Part shown: one piece after another, positions 21,563 to 29,149 of the stretch
Numbering within the stretch: the stretch's first letter is position 1
How the letters are laid out: each line of letters starts with the position of its first letter
Origin: CALABS01 sp050260775
GTDB lineage: Bacteria; Pseudomonadota; Alphaproteobacteria; Rhodospirillales; Magnetospirillaceae
Assembly: GCA_050260775.1 (NCBI GenBank)
Contig: JBLNCP010000008.1
Location: forward strand, 1 to 64,000
DNA length: 64,000 bases
Direction: 5' to 3'
Program-made: the position numbers and the translations under genes
Notes under the pieces: model-generated
What the model was told of the DNA's origin: nothing
Database searches by the model: none
Seen by the model: only the letters and a program-made list of their open reading frames with translations

Positions 21563-23053
21563 CTACGCCACGTCGCCCAGATCGTCGCCATCGGCGGGGG
21601 CGTCGGGGTTGCCGGGGGCGGTTTCCCAGCCGAGCGCCGGCAGCAGCAGGGCGCGGTTGCCGTAGGTGTCGGCGCGGGTGACGACCAGGCCGCGCTCCTC
21701 CATGTAGGTCAGCAGCACGCGGCCGCGGCGCGGCGAGCGGCTGCCGCGGGCGCGGGCGATCTCGGCGTCGGACGGGCAGGGCAGGCTGTCGAGCGCGGCG
21801 CGGGCCAGCAGCAGGTAGACGCCGTGGATGTCCTCGGGCAGATCCGAGGCGAAGGCCACCGCCTTTTCCCATTCCGGGCTGGCGGCGTCGCCGACGCCCG
21901 CCCGGGCCGAGGCGAGTTTGCGGCGGAAGGCGGCGAGGTCGACCATGCGGCCGTTGATGCGATGGGCGCGGCAGCGCACCAGGAAGTCCTGGTACAGCAC
22001 CGCCACCGAGCGGTAGGGCGCCTCGGGGTCGGCCAGCACCTCACGCAGCACGTCGTCCAGCGAGGGACGCTCGCCGGCCGGCTCCTCGGGTTCCTCGGGC
22101 ATGGCGGCGCGGGCCTGGGTCAGCGCGCTCAGCACGTCCACGGTGGTCGGCTGCGGCGGCGGCCGGTAGACGGGGCGGGCGGCGGGCAGCTCGAACTCCC
22201 CGGCCTTGAGGATGAGGTCGCGGGCGTCCTCGGGCTGGGTCTGGGGCAGCGGCATCAGCCGGGGGCTGCCGGCGCGGGCCTGGGTCTGCACGTCGCCGAT
22301 GCGGATGGGCAGCGGCCGGCGCGCCATGGCGGGCCCGAGCGCCACGAAATGGCCGCGGTCGAGGTCGCGGAACATCTCGGCCTGGCGCCGCTCCATGCCG
22401 AGCAGGTCGGCGGCGCGCGCCATGTCGATGTCGAGGAAGGTGCGGCCCATCAGGAAGTTGGAGGCCTCGGCCGCCACGTTCTTGGCCAGCTTGGCCAGGC
22501 GCTGGGTGGCGATGACGCCGGCCAGCCCGCGCTTGCGCCCGCGGCACATCAGGTTGGTCATGGCGCCCAAGGACACCTTGCGGGCCTCGTCCGACACCTC
22601 GCCGGCCGCGGCGGGGGCGAACAGCTGCGCCTCGTCGACCACCACCAGCATCGGGTACCAGTAGTCGCGGTCGACGTCGAACAGGCCGCCCAGGAAGGCG
22701 GCGGCGCGGCGCATCTGCAGCTCGGTCTCCAGGTGCTCCAGGTTCAGCACCACCGAGATGCGGTGCTGGCGCACCCGGGTGGCGATCTGCTGCAGCCCGG
22801 CCTCGGTATGGGCCGAGGCGTCGACCACCACGTGGCCGAACTGCTCGGCCAGGGTGACGAAGTCGCCTTCGGGATCGATCACCGCCTGCTGCACCCAGGC
22901 CGCGCTCTGCTCCAGCAGGCGGCGCAGCAGGTGCGACTTGCCCGAGCCGGAATTGCCCTGCACCAGCAGGCGGGTGGCCAGCAATTCCTCGAGGTCGACC
23001 ACGGCCGGCTTGCCGCCAGCCGCCGTCAGGCCCATGTCGATGGCAACTTTCAT
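21563..23053 (-). CDS. HerA-like (DUF87) ATPase
   Basis: The 496-residue protein is a P-loop ATPase of the HerA/FtsK superfamily. Walker A is GNSGSGKSH (about residues 34-42), Walker B is PMLVVVDEAQLF, and a conserved ATQRLAKL sensor region follows. HerA-like ATPases form hexameric DNA-translocating or DNA-remodelling rings and often pair with nucleases or effectors. The C-terminal ~200 residues are variable and not recognised. The coiled-coil protein gene ends 22 nt upstream and is the obvious partner; no NurA or SIR2 gene is seen. Confidence 0.85.
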   Translation of the reverse strand: MKVAIDMGLTAAGGKPAVVDLEELLATRLLVQGNSGSGKSHLLRRLLEQSAAWVQQAVIDPEGDFVTLAEQFGHVVVDASAHTEAGLQQIATRVRQHRISVVLNLEHLETELQMRRAAAFLGGLFDVDRDYWYPMLVVVDEAQLFAPAAAGEVSDEARKVSLGAMTNLMCRGRKRGLAGVIATQRLAKLAKNVAAEASNFLMGRTFLDIDMARAADLLGMERRQAEMFRDLDRGHFVALGPAMARRPLPIRIGDVQTQARAGSPRLMPLPQTQPEDARDLILKAGEFELPAARPVYRPPPQPTTVDVLSALTQARAAMPEEPEEPAGERPSLDDVLREVLADPEAPYRSVAVLYQDFLVRCRAHRINGRMVDLAAFRRKLASARAGVGDAASPEWEKAVAFASDLPEDIHGVYLLLARAALDSLPCPSDAEIARARGSRSPRRGRVLLTYMEERGLVVTRADTYGNRALLLPALGWETAPGNPDAPADGDDLGDVA

Positions 23054-23075
23054 GAGTGGATCCTGGAGCGCCGGG

Positions 23076-24089
23076 CTACCAACGCATCTGGCCGCCGAGC
23101 GGCTTCTTCTTCTCGACGCCGCGCTTGGTCATCAGGGCCCATTCGTTGACCTGCATGTAGCGGGGCGCCAGGAACTGGTAGAGGTCGCGGATGCGGTTGG
23201 TGGTCTCGTCCGAGCGCACCACGAACACCGTCTTCCAGATCGGGATGATGTCCTCCCACGGGACCAGCCGCCGGTGCAGCTGGTCGCGCATCATGCGGAT
23301 GTAGTCGATCTGGTTGTCGATGTTCTTGAGCATCGCCAGGATTTCGCCGGTCTGGGCGTCGATCTGGTCGAAGGAATCCTGGAACGACTTCACGGCGCGC
23401 TGCGACAGGCGCGCCACCTGGTCGGTGGTGTCGATCATGCTGCGTTCGGACGAATAGATGCGGCGCAGGCCCTGGACCTTGTCGTCGATCTTCTTGATCT
23501 CGCCGTGGATGTCGCGTTCGGCCTCGATGTAGGCCAGCTCCTTGGCGAGGTGCTCGATGTACTGCACCACCTCCTCGCGCCGTTCGCGTCCCAGGCCCAG
23601 CTCCTCGGCGGCCTCGGCGAAGGCGAGGTTGATGTTCTTCTTCACCTGCGGGTCGTCGGCGACCTGCGCCAGCTCCTCGGCCGAGGTGAAGATGTGCTCG
23701 TCGCCGGTCAGCCAGGTGACCAGCTGCATGGTCAGGCGCTGCCGCGCGATGCGGCGATGGCGGTCGGTGGGCTCCCACGACGCCTCGCGGGTGGTGATTT
23801 CCTTGGGCAGGGCATCGCCGACCCGAAGGCCGCGCACGAACTGCAGGCCCTGGGCGACACGCTCCAGCATGTTGAAGTCGGGGGTGTCTTCCTTGATGCC
23901 GAACTCGCGCTTGATGCCGTCGAAGGCGAGGACGGCGTCATTGTTGGCGAGCTTGAGCACCGCGACCGCCTCGCCGTCATCGGTCAGGCGGAAATAGAGG
24001 TCGTCGAAGGAAGTGAAGAACTTGTGGTTGAACCGGATGATGCCGTCATCCGGATCGTTCTTCTGCAAGCTCTCGTCAGCCGGCGCCAT
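23076..24089 (-). CDS. Uncharacterised coiled-coil protein, partner of the HerA-like ATPase
   Basis: The 337-residue protein (start MAPADESLQKNDPDDG at 24089) has no signal peptide or membrane segment. Its N-terminal ~100 residues look globular (FFTSFDDLYFRLTDDGEAVA). Residues ~150-270 are strongly helical with heptads and carry the segment EEVVQYIEHLAKELAYIEAE. I do not recognise the family. It precedes the HerA-like gene by 22 nt, so the pair is an operon and probably a complex. The frame stays open upstream into ubiV, but the ATG at 24089 is the natural start. Confidence 0.75.
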   Translation of the reverse strand: MAPADESLQKNDPDDGIIRFNHKFFTSFDDLYFRLTDDGEAVAVLKLANNDAVLAFDGIKREFGIKEDTPDFNMLERVAQGLQFVRGLRVGDALPKEITTREASWEPTDRHRRIARQRLTMQLVTWLTGDEHIFTSAEELAQVADDPQVKKNINLAFAEAAEELGLGRERREEVVQYIEHLAKELAYIEAERDIHGEIKKIDDKVQGLRRIYSSERSMIDTTDQVARLSQRAVKSFQDSFDQIDAQTGEILAMLKNIDNQIDYIRMMRDQLHRRLVPWEDIIPIWKTVFVVRSDETTNRIRDLYQFLAPRYMQVNEWALMTKRGVEKKKPLGGQMRW

Positions 24090-24208
24090 GTTCCCCGTCC
24101 GCGACCGTGTTTCCCCGTGCCGGCGTTCCCCCGCAAACGCCAACCCCGGCCGGGCTTCGAGCGCGTAGTATGCCGCCGAGCGCGGACGGGAACAAGGGGT
24201 GGCGGCGG

Positions 24209-25141
24209 CTAGGAATCCTGCTCGACGAACAGGTGGCCTTCGCGGCCGTGGACATAGCCGTTGGCGAACTCGGCGCCGGGGCACAGTTCTGCCAGCCGCG
24301 CGCCGGCCTCGGCCGGATCCAGGCTGCCGTCGAGCGTGCCGCGGAACAGCGCGGCCACCGCCGCCATGTCCACGTCCTGTGGCCACAGGCGGAAGCGGCC
24401 GACGCCGCGCTGGGCCAGGGCCTGCGCTTCGGCCAGCAGGTCCAGGTAGTGGTAGCTCATGGTCTGGGTGCCGTTGACCGCCAGGAACGGCTCGTCGTCC
24501 ATGGTGTCGACCGCCATGCCGTCGGGATCGTCGGCGCACACGTACTGGCAGCCGTCCTTGGCGAGGTTGCGCGAGCGGGCGTGGTAGCAGCGGGCCGAGA
24601 TGGCCAGCGGCAGGCGCCCGAAGGCCTGGACCTCCATCTCGATGTCGGAGGCGGCGGCCAGGGTGCCAATGACGTCGGCCGACAGCTCGGCCGGCAAACA
24701 GCAGCGGATCGCGCCCAGCGACTGCAGGTAGGCGAGCGTGCCCTCGTTGTAGACGTTGACCATGGGGCCGACCACGAACGGCCGCCCGGCCAGCATGGAG
24801 GCCACCGAGATGTCGTTGGCCTCGACCAGGAAACCCTCGGCAGAGGCCAGCTCGCGCGCCGCCTCCAGCTCGCGCTCGCTCATGATCAGCGCCAGCGACG
24901 ACAGCACCACTTCCTTGCCGGCGGCGGCAAGGCGCTCGACCACCTCGGGGATGTGGGGCGCGAAGAACGGCGTGCGCTTCGAGCACACCACCTCGCCGAC
25001 GCAGACGGTATCGACGTCGGCCTCGTCGGCCATGCGGAAATAGAAGTCGCGCAGCTTCTCGGGGCGCCAGTTGAACAGGCAGGAGCCCAGCGTCAGGCGG
25101 GGCCGGGCGGAAGCGGTCTTCTTGGAAACGGTCAACGCCAA
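24209..25141 (-). CDS. ubiV: U32 peptidase-like protein UbiV, O2-independent ubiquinone biosynthesis
   Basis: The 310-residue protein belongs to the U32 'peptidase' family, whose UbiU-UbiV heterodimer carries two 4Fe-4S clusters and hydroxylates ubiquinone precursors without oxygen, using prephenate as the donor. Cysteines are present at family positions (LTLGSCLFNW; ARCYHARSRN; GCQYVC). It overlaps ubiU by 10 nt, and the order T-U-V on one strand matches known anaerobic ubiquinone operons. It allows quinone synthesis under anoxic respiration or phototrophy. Confidence 0.92.
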   Translation of the reverse strand: MALTVSKKTASARPRLTLGSCLFNWRPEKLRDFYFRMADEADVDTVCVGEVVCSKRTPFFAPHIPEVVERLAAAGKEVVLSSLALIMSERELEAARELASAEGFLVEANDISVASMLAGRPFVVGPMVNVYNEGTLAYLQSLGAIRCCLPAELSADVIGTLAAASDIEMEVQAFGRLPLAISARCYHARSRNLAKDGCQYVCADDPDGMAVDTMDDEPFLAVNGTQTMSYHYLDLLAEAQALAQRGVGRFRLWPQDVDMAAVAALFRGTLDGSLDPAEAGARLAELCPGAEFANGYVHGREGHLFVEQDS

Positions 25142-26148
25142 GCCCTCTCATAGGCGCCGGTGGTCTGCCGGCCGCCCTCGGTGATGCGGTCGAGGTCGAT
25201 GTCGGGCAGCGCGCGGCCTTCCATCACCGCGTCGACGCCGGCGCGGAAGGCCTGCACCACGGCGGCGACGTAGGCGCGGCCGCGCTGGCGGCCCTCGATC
25301 TTGAAGGCGGTCACCCCGGCCTTGATGAGGTCGGGCAGCATGCCGAGCGTATTGAGCGAGGTGGGTTCCTCGAACAGGTAGCTGGTCTTGCCGTTGGCCA
25401 CGAAGCGGCCCTTGCACAGGGTGGGATAGCCGGCCGGCTCGTTGCGCCCGAAGCGGTTGATGGTGAAGCCGGCCAGCTGCGAGGTGATGCCGTCGCCGGT
25501 CTCCACGTAGCGCACGTGGCTGGCGGGCGAGCAGACGCCGTTCATGTTGGGCGACTGGCCGGTGGCATAGGACGACAGGGCGCAGCGCCCCTCGGCCATC
25601 ACGCACAGGCCGCCGAACACGAACACCTCGGTCTCGACCGGGCGGATCTGCGCGTTGAGCGCGGCAATCTCCTGCACGGTGAGCACGCGCGGCAGGACCA
25701 CGCGGCGCACGCCGAAGCGCTCGGCATAGAAGCGGATGGCGGCCGGGTTGGAGGCCGCCGCCTGCACGGACAGGTGCAGGCGCAGCTCGGGATGGACGCG
25801 CGCCGCATAGTCGATCAGGCCGACGTCGGCCAGGATCACCGAATCGGCGCCCAGGCGGGCGGCGTCGTCGACGGCGCGGTGCCACAGCTCGGGCTCGCCG
25901 GCCCGCGGGAAGGTGTTGATGGCAACCAAGACCTTGGCGCCGCGCTCATGGGCATACCCGATCGCCTCGTCCAGCTCCTTGCGGCTGAAATTGAGGCCGG
26001 GGAAGTTGCGGGCGTTGGTCTCGTCGCGGAAGCCGACATAGACGCAATCGGCGCCGGCATCGACCGCGCTCTTCAGGGCCGCCGGGGTGCCGGCCGGGCA
26101 CACCAGTTCGGGACGCACCAGTTGGGCAGGGGCCTGTTCGGCCATCAC
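25132..26148 (-). CDS. ubiU: U32 peptidase-like protein UbiU, O2-independent ubiquinone biosynthesis
   Basis: This U32-family protein has 338 residues. N-terminal LVCPAGTPAALKSAVDAGAD and the middle segment RCALSSYATGQSPNMNGVCS hold conserved residues, including cysteines for the 4Fe-4S cluster. It acts with UbiV in oxygen-independent hydroxylation of the ubiquinone ring. It overlaps ubiT by 4 nt (26145-26148) and ubiV by 10 nt, which indicates tight translational coupling. Confidence 0.93.
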   Translation of the reverse strand: MMAEQAPAQLVRPELVCPAGTPAALKSAVDAGADCVYVGFRDETNARNFPGLNFSRKELDEAIGYAHERGAKVLVAINTFPRAGEPELWHRAVDDAARLGADSVILADVGLIDYAARVHPELRLHLSVQAAASNPAAIRFYAERFGVRRVVLPRVLTVQEIAALNAQIRPVETEVFVFGGLCVMAEGRCALSSYATGQSPNMNGVCSPASHVRYVETGDGITSQLAGFTINRFGRNEPAGYPTLCKGRFVANGKTSYLFEEPTSLNTLGMLPDLIKAGVTAFKIEGRQRGRAYVAAVVQAFRAGVDAVMEGRALPDIDLDRITEGGRQTTGAYERAWR

Positions 26149-26870
26149 GCGCGCCCTCGCCGGGCCGCCTTGCGCAGCTGTCGCACTTCGCTCTCCAGTT
26201 CGGTCAGTCGGGCGGCCTGGGCATCGCGGTCGCGCACCACCGGCGCGATCAGGGCCTGGCGCAGGGTCTCGACGTTGGCGCGCACGGCCGAGACCAAGCT
26301 GAGCGCCGCCCCGGCGCAGCGCCGCGCCGGACGGGCGAACGGGCCGAGCGCCGAGGTGAGGTCCTCGATCAGGTCGATGCCGGCGCCGTCGATGGCGTTT
26401 CTCAGCGCCACCACCACCTCGGTGTCACCTTCGATGACCAGTTGGCGCGAGAAGAACAGGGCGTCGCCGTCCACCTTGCCCTCGGCCAAGGCGATCAGCA
26501 TTTCCAGCGGGCCGCGGATGGTGGCGGTGATCTCGCCGGGATCGACCTGGCGGCGCACCACCAGGCGCGGGTCGGCCGGGTGGGGCTCGAACAGGATCAC
26601 GAAGGGCAGGTCGACCGGGGCGATGCACACCACCGCGTCGGCGTAAGGCTCCATGCGTTCGAGGATGTCGGGGTGGCGCTTGCGGATGACGCGCAGCATG
26701 GCGTCGAACGCCGGCTGCAGCAAGCTCGGCCGCACCGGCTGCAGGGCCATGCCCAGCAGCAGCACCGGCGTGAAGGGCGGCGTCATGGGCGCGGGGCCCG
26801 GCCGCGACTGGCCTTCCGTCATCACCTTCATCACCCCTCGATCGATGGCGAGCATTCTCCTGACGGTCAT
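26145..26870 (-). CDS. ubiT: SCP2-domain lipid-carrier protein UbiT
   Basis: The 241-residue protein has an SCP2 lipid-binding domain (about 60-160; FVILFEPHPADPRLVVRRQV) like UbiJ, and is the accessory factor of the UbiUVT pathway that presents hydrophobic intermediates. The C-terminus is a short coiled coil (AARLTELESEVRQLRKAA). GGAGGGGGG precedes ATG 26870. Later in-frame ATGs at 26831 and 26822 must be considered because an FNR-like box at 26882-26895 lies very close to the first ATG. Confidence 0.88.
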   Translation of the reverse strand: MTVRRMLAIDRGVMKVMTEGQSRPGPAPMTPPFTPVLLLGMALQPVRPSLLQPAFDAMLRVIRKRHPDILERMEPYADAVVCIAPVDLPFVILFEPHPADPRLVVRRQVDPGEITATIRGPLEMLIALAEGKVDGDALFFSRQLVIEGDTEVVVALRNAIDGAGIDLIEDLTSALGPFARPARRCAGAALSLVSAVRANVETLRQALIAPVVRDRDAQAARLTELESEVRQLRKAARRGRA

Positions 26871-26881
26871 AGCCCCCCTCC

Positions 26882-26895
26882 TTGATGGCCGTCAA
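26882..26895. promoter_or_regulatory. FNR/Anr-type box upstream of ubiT
   Basis: TTGAT-GGCC-GTCAA matches the FNR consensus TTGAT-N4-ATCAA in 9 of 10 defined positions. It lies in the 101-bp gap between ubiT (minus) and the divergent REC-cNMP gene (plus). For class-II activation of ubiT the transcript would start near 26847, which fits the later ATGs better than ATG 26870. An alternative is control of the divergent gene. E. coli ubiT and ubiUV are Fnr-controlled, so the location makes sense. Confidence 0.5.
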
Positions 26896-26971
26896 GCAGG
26901 CGCCCACTATGCGCTTGGCATTGGCCGCTCGGCGGCGGTAGAAGGATGGGGGGAGCAGGAACACACGGACC

Positions 26972-27955
26972 ATGATCGTCGATATCGACCTGGCCCCGAT
27001 CACCGTACTCATCATCGACGACAGCCGCTATGCGCGCTCGTTCGTCAAGTCCGCCCTCATGTCGTTCGGCGTGCGCTCGACGCTGGAGGCGGCCGACGGC
27101 GCCGACGCCTTCGAGATCCTGCAGGGCGGTGCCCCGGTCGGCCTGATCATCGTCGACCACGACATGGCGCCGATGGACGGCGTCGAGTTCACCCGCCTGC
27201 TGCGGGCCGGCCAAGTCCCGGCCATGGTCGAGGCCCCGGTGATCATGCTGTCCGGCATGGCCGAGAAGGACAAGGTGGTGGAGGCGCGCAGCGCCGGCGT
27301 CACCGAGTTCCTGGCCAAGCCGGTCTCGGCCACCTCGCTCTATCGCCGCGTCCGCAACGCCCTGGTCAACCCGCGCCCCTTCGTGCGGTCGGCGACCTAT
27401 GTCGGCCCGTGCCGGCGCACGGTCGACCGCCCGCCGGCCGACGGGCAGGAGCGGCGGGTGGCGCCGCCGTTGCCCAAGCCCAAACCGCTGATCGAGGGGC
27501 CGCGCGGCAACGCCCAGCCGACCGTCCGGCGCGCCCGGGCGCAGGCGGCGCAGCAGGCGCCGCAGCCCGGCGATCAGACCAGCCGCAAGCGGTTCAAGGC
27601 CGGCACCCTGATTTTCCGCGAGGGCGACGAGGGCAACGAAGCCTATGTGGTGGAGACCGGCGACGTCGCCATCTTCAAGGAGCTGGACGGACGCCGCACC
27701 GTGCTCGGCCATCTCGGGCCGCATGGGATCTTCGGAGAGATGGCGCTGATCGACGGGGCGCCGCGCATGGCCTCGGCCGAGGCCACCCAGGACACCGTCT
27801 GCCTGGTCATCCCCAAGCCGGCACTGACCGCCCAGATCAGCCGCACCCCCGATCTGGTGATCCTGGTGCTGGAGACCCTGCTGCAGGACGTCCGCCGCAT
27901 GGGGCACGAACTGGCGCAGGTGCGGGCGAAGCTGAAGGAGCGCCGGGGCGGCTGA
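26972..27955 (+). CDS. Receiver-cyclic nucleotide-binding domain regulator
   Basis: The 327-residue protein joins an N-terminal receiver (about 8-130; likely phosphoacceptor D62, with D69-G70 following) to a cyclic nucleotide-binding fold (about 210-310; FREGDEGNEAYVVETGDVAI, FGEMALIDGAPR). The linker has the FVRSATYVGPCRR signature common in alphaproteobacterial receivers, then a Pro/Arg-rich stretch. There is no DNA-binding domain, so it probably signals through protein contacts. It is divergent from ubiTUV and ends at a symmetrical terminator. Confidence 0.85.
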   Translation: MIVDIDLAPITVLIIDDSRYARSFVKSALMSFGVRSTLEAADGADAFEILQGGAPVGLIIVDHDMAPMDGVEFTRLLRAGQVPAMVEAPVIMLSGMAEKDKVVEARSAGVTEFLAKPVSATSLYRRVRNALVNPRPFVRSATYVGPCRRTVDRPPADGQERRVAPPLPKPKPLIEGPRGNAQPTVRRARAQAAQQAPQPGDQTSRKRFKAGTLIFREGDEGNEAYVVETGDVAIFKELDGRRTVLGHLGPHGIFGEMALIDGAPRMASAEATQDTVCLVIPKPALTAQISRTPDLVILVLETLLQDVRRMGHELAQVRAKLKERRGG

Positions 27956-27966
27956 GGCAATCGCAA

Positions 27967-27992
27967 ACCCTCTCCCGCAGGCGGGAGAGGGT
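27967..27992. terminator. Bidirectional hairpin between convergent genes
   Basis: ACCCTCTCCCGC (27967-27978) pairs perfectly with GCGGGAGAGGGT (27981-27992). It sits between the REC-cNMP gene and phaR, which converge. A short TTTG follows on the minus strand. It probably ends both transcripts. Confidence 0.7.
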
Positions 27993-28001
27993 GGCGCGGT
28001 T

Positions 28002-28586
28002 CTACTTCTTGCCCGACAGTTCCTGGATCTGGCGCTGCAGCAGGTCGATCTTGGCCTGCAGGTCTTCCAGCTTGGCCTCGCCCTGGGCGGCGGGTTTGCC
28101 CTGGGGGTCCTGGCCGGCGGGGTAGAACGGGCTGAACATCTTCACCGCGCTCTCGAAGAAGGCCATGTTCTGCTTGCCGAGTTCCTCGAACGGATTGAAC
28201 GGGAACAGGCCGTCCAGCGCGTTCTGCATCACCTGGCGCATCTGCTGCTCGTTGCGCGAGAACGACTGCATCGAGTACTCGAGGTAGCGCGGCACCAGGC
28301 CGCCCAGCTGGTCGCCGTAGAAGCCGATGAGCTGGCGCAGGAAGCTGATGGGCAGCAGGTTCTGGCCGCCCTTGGATTCCTCCTCGACGATGATCTGGGT
28401 CAGCACCGAGCGGGTGATGTCCTCGCCGGTCTTGGCGTCGTAGACCACGAAATCGGCCCCGTCCTTGACCATCTGCGCCAAGTGGTCGAGCGTGACGTAG
28501 CTCGAGGTGGCGGTGTTGTAGAGTCGACGGTTGGCGTATTTCTTGATCGTGATCGGGGCCTGCGGCGCGGTCTGCGGCTCGGACAT
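28002..28586 (-). CDS. phaR: Polyhydroxyalkanoate synthesis repressor PhaR
   Basis: The 194-residue protein has the PHB/PHA accumulation DNA-binding domain at the N-terminus (IKKYANRRLYNTATSSYVTL, about residues 13-32) and a PHB accumulation domain (about 75-130). A Gln-rich coiled coil closes the C-terminus (LEDLQAKIDLLQRQIQEL). PhaR represses phasin and its own gene and is released when it binds nascent PHB granules. It is divergent from the PHA synthase locus, across a 152-bp region with inverted repeats. Confidence 0.94.
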   Translation of the reverse strand: MSEPQTAPQAPITIKKYANRRLYNTATSSYVTLDHLAQMVKDGADFVVYDAKTGEDITRSVLTQIIVEEESKGGQNLLPISFLRQLIGFYGDQLGGLVPRYLEYSMQSFSRNEQQMRQVMQNALDGLFPFNPFEELGKQNMAFFESAVKMFSPFYPAGQDPQGKPAAQGEAKLEDLQAKIDLLQRQIQELSGKK

Positions 28587-28633
28587 CTCGTGTTGGCTTC
28601 CCAGTTGATTTCGTTGGAATTGGTTATATGAAG

Positions 28634-28660
28634 ATTTTGCCGTATTTTGCCGCTTGGCAA
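28634..28660. promoter_or_regulatory. Candidate PhaR operator
   Basis: Two tandem copies of ATTTTGCCG (28634-28642, 28644-28652) merge into the perfect inverted repeat TTGCC-GCTT-GGCAA (28647-28660). The site lies in the AT-rich gap between divergent phaR and the PhaE-like gene, where a shared operator is expected. PhaR of other bacteria binds TGC/GCA-type repeats. The assignment is an inference from position and symmetry. Confidence 0.45.
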
Positions 28661-28738
28661 CATATTTTTCGTGCGGCGCAACAGGGAGAGGGCGGAGCCC
28701 CTCTGGTCAACCTCCCCCGCCTGGGATAGACTTCCGTC

Positions 28739-29149
28739 ATGTCTGAAGCGCCGCCGGATTTCAGGTCGCTTGCGCGCCGTTACCTGGACCTCTGGCAGGA
28801 ACAGGTGGCGGCCTCTGCCAACGATCCGGCGCTGGCCGAAGCGGTCGCCCGCGGCATCGCCACGATGACGCAGGCTCCGGCCGCCTTCGTCCAGGCGGCG
28901 ACCGCCGGCGCCCCTCCACCCGTCACCCCCGAGGCTGGCACCAATGGGCCAACGGCGTGCCATTCCCCCGCAGACACCGCCCCGTCAGGGGCCGCGGCCG
29001 TTGCCGCTGCATCTGGCGGCCCACGCGGCGACGCTCTTGAGCTCGCGCGCCGCGTTGCCGAGCTTGAGGAGCGGGTCGCTGCCCTGGAGGCCGAACTTGG
29101 CCGCCGAGGCCGAGAGCCTGACGGCAAGCCTCGACGGCGCCGGACCTGA
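28739..29149 (+). CDS. PhaE-like or phasin-like small protein
   Basis: The 136-residue protein starts DFRSLARRYLDLWQEQVAA, similar to the N-terminus of PhaE subunits and phasins. An Ala/Pro/Thr-rich middle follows, then a clear leucine coiled coil (LARRVAELEERVAALEAEL) and a basic tail (KPRRRRT). The same order occurs in PhaE, the partner of class III PHA synthases, though this protein is much shorter. Its last 206 nt are shared out of frame with the PhaC-like gene, and both frames look like real protein. PHA granule association is inferred from this and from phaR next door. Confidence 0.65.
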   Translation: MSEAPPDFRSLARRYLDLWQEQVAASANDPALAEAVARGIATMTQAPAAFVQAATAGAPPPVTPEAGTNGPTACHSPADTAPSGAAAVAAASGGPRGDALELARRVAELEERVAALEAELGRRGREPDGKPRRRRT

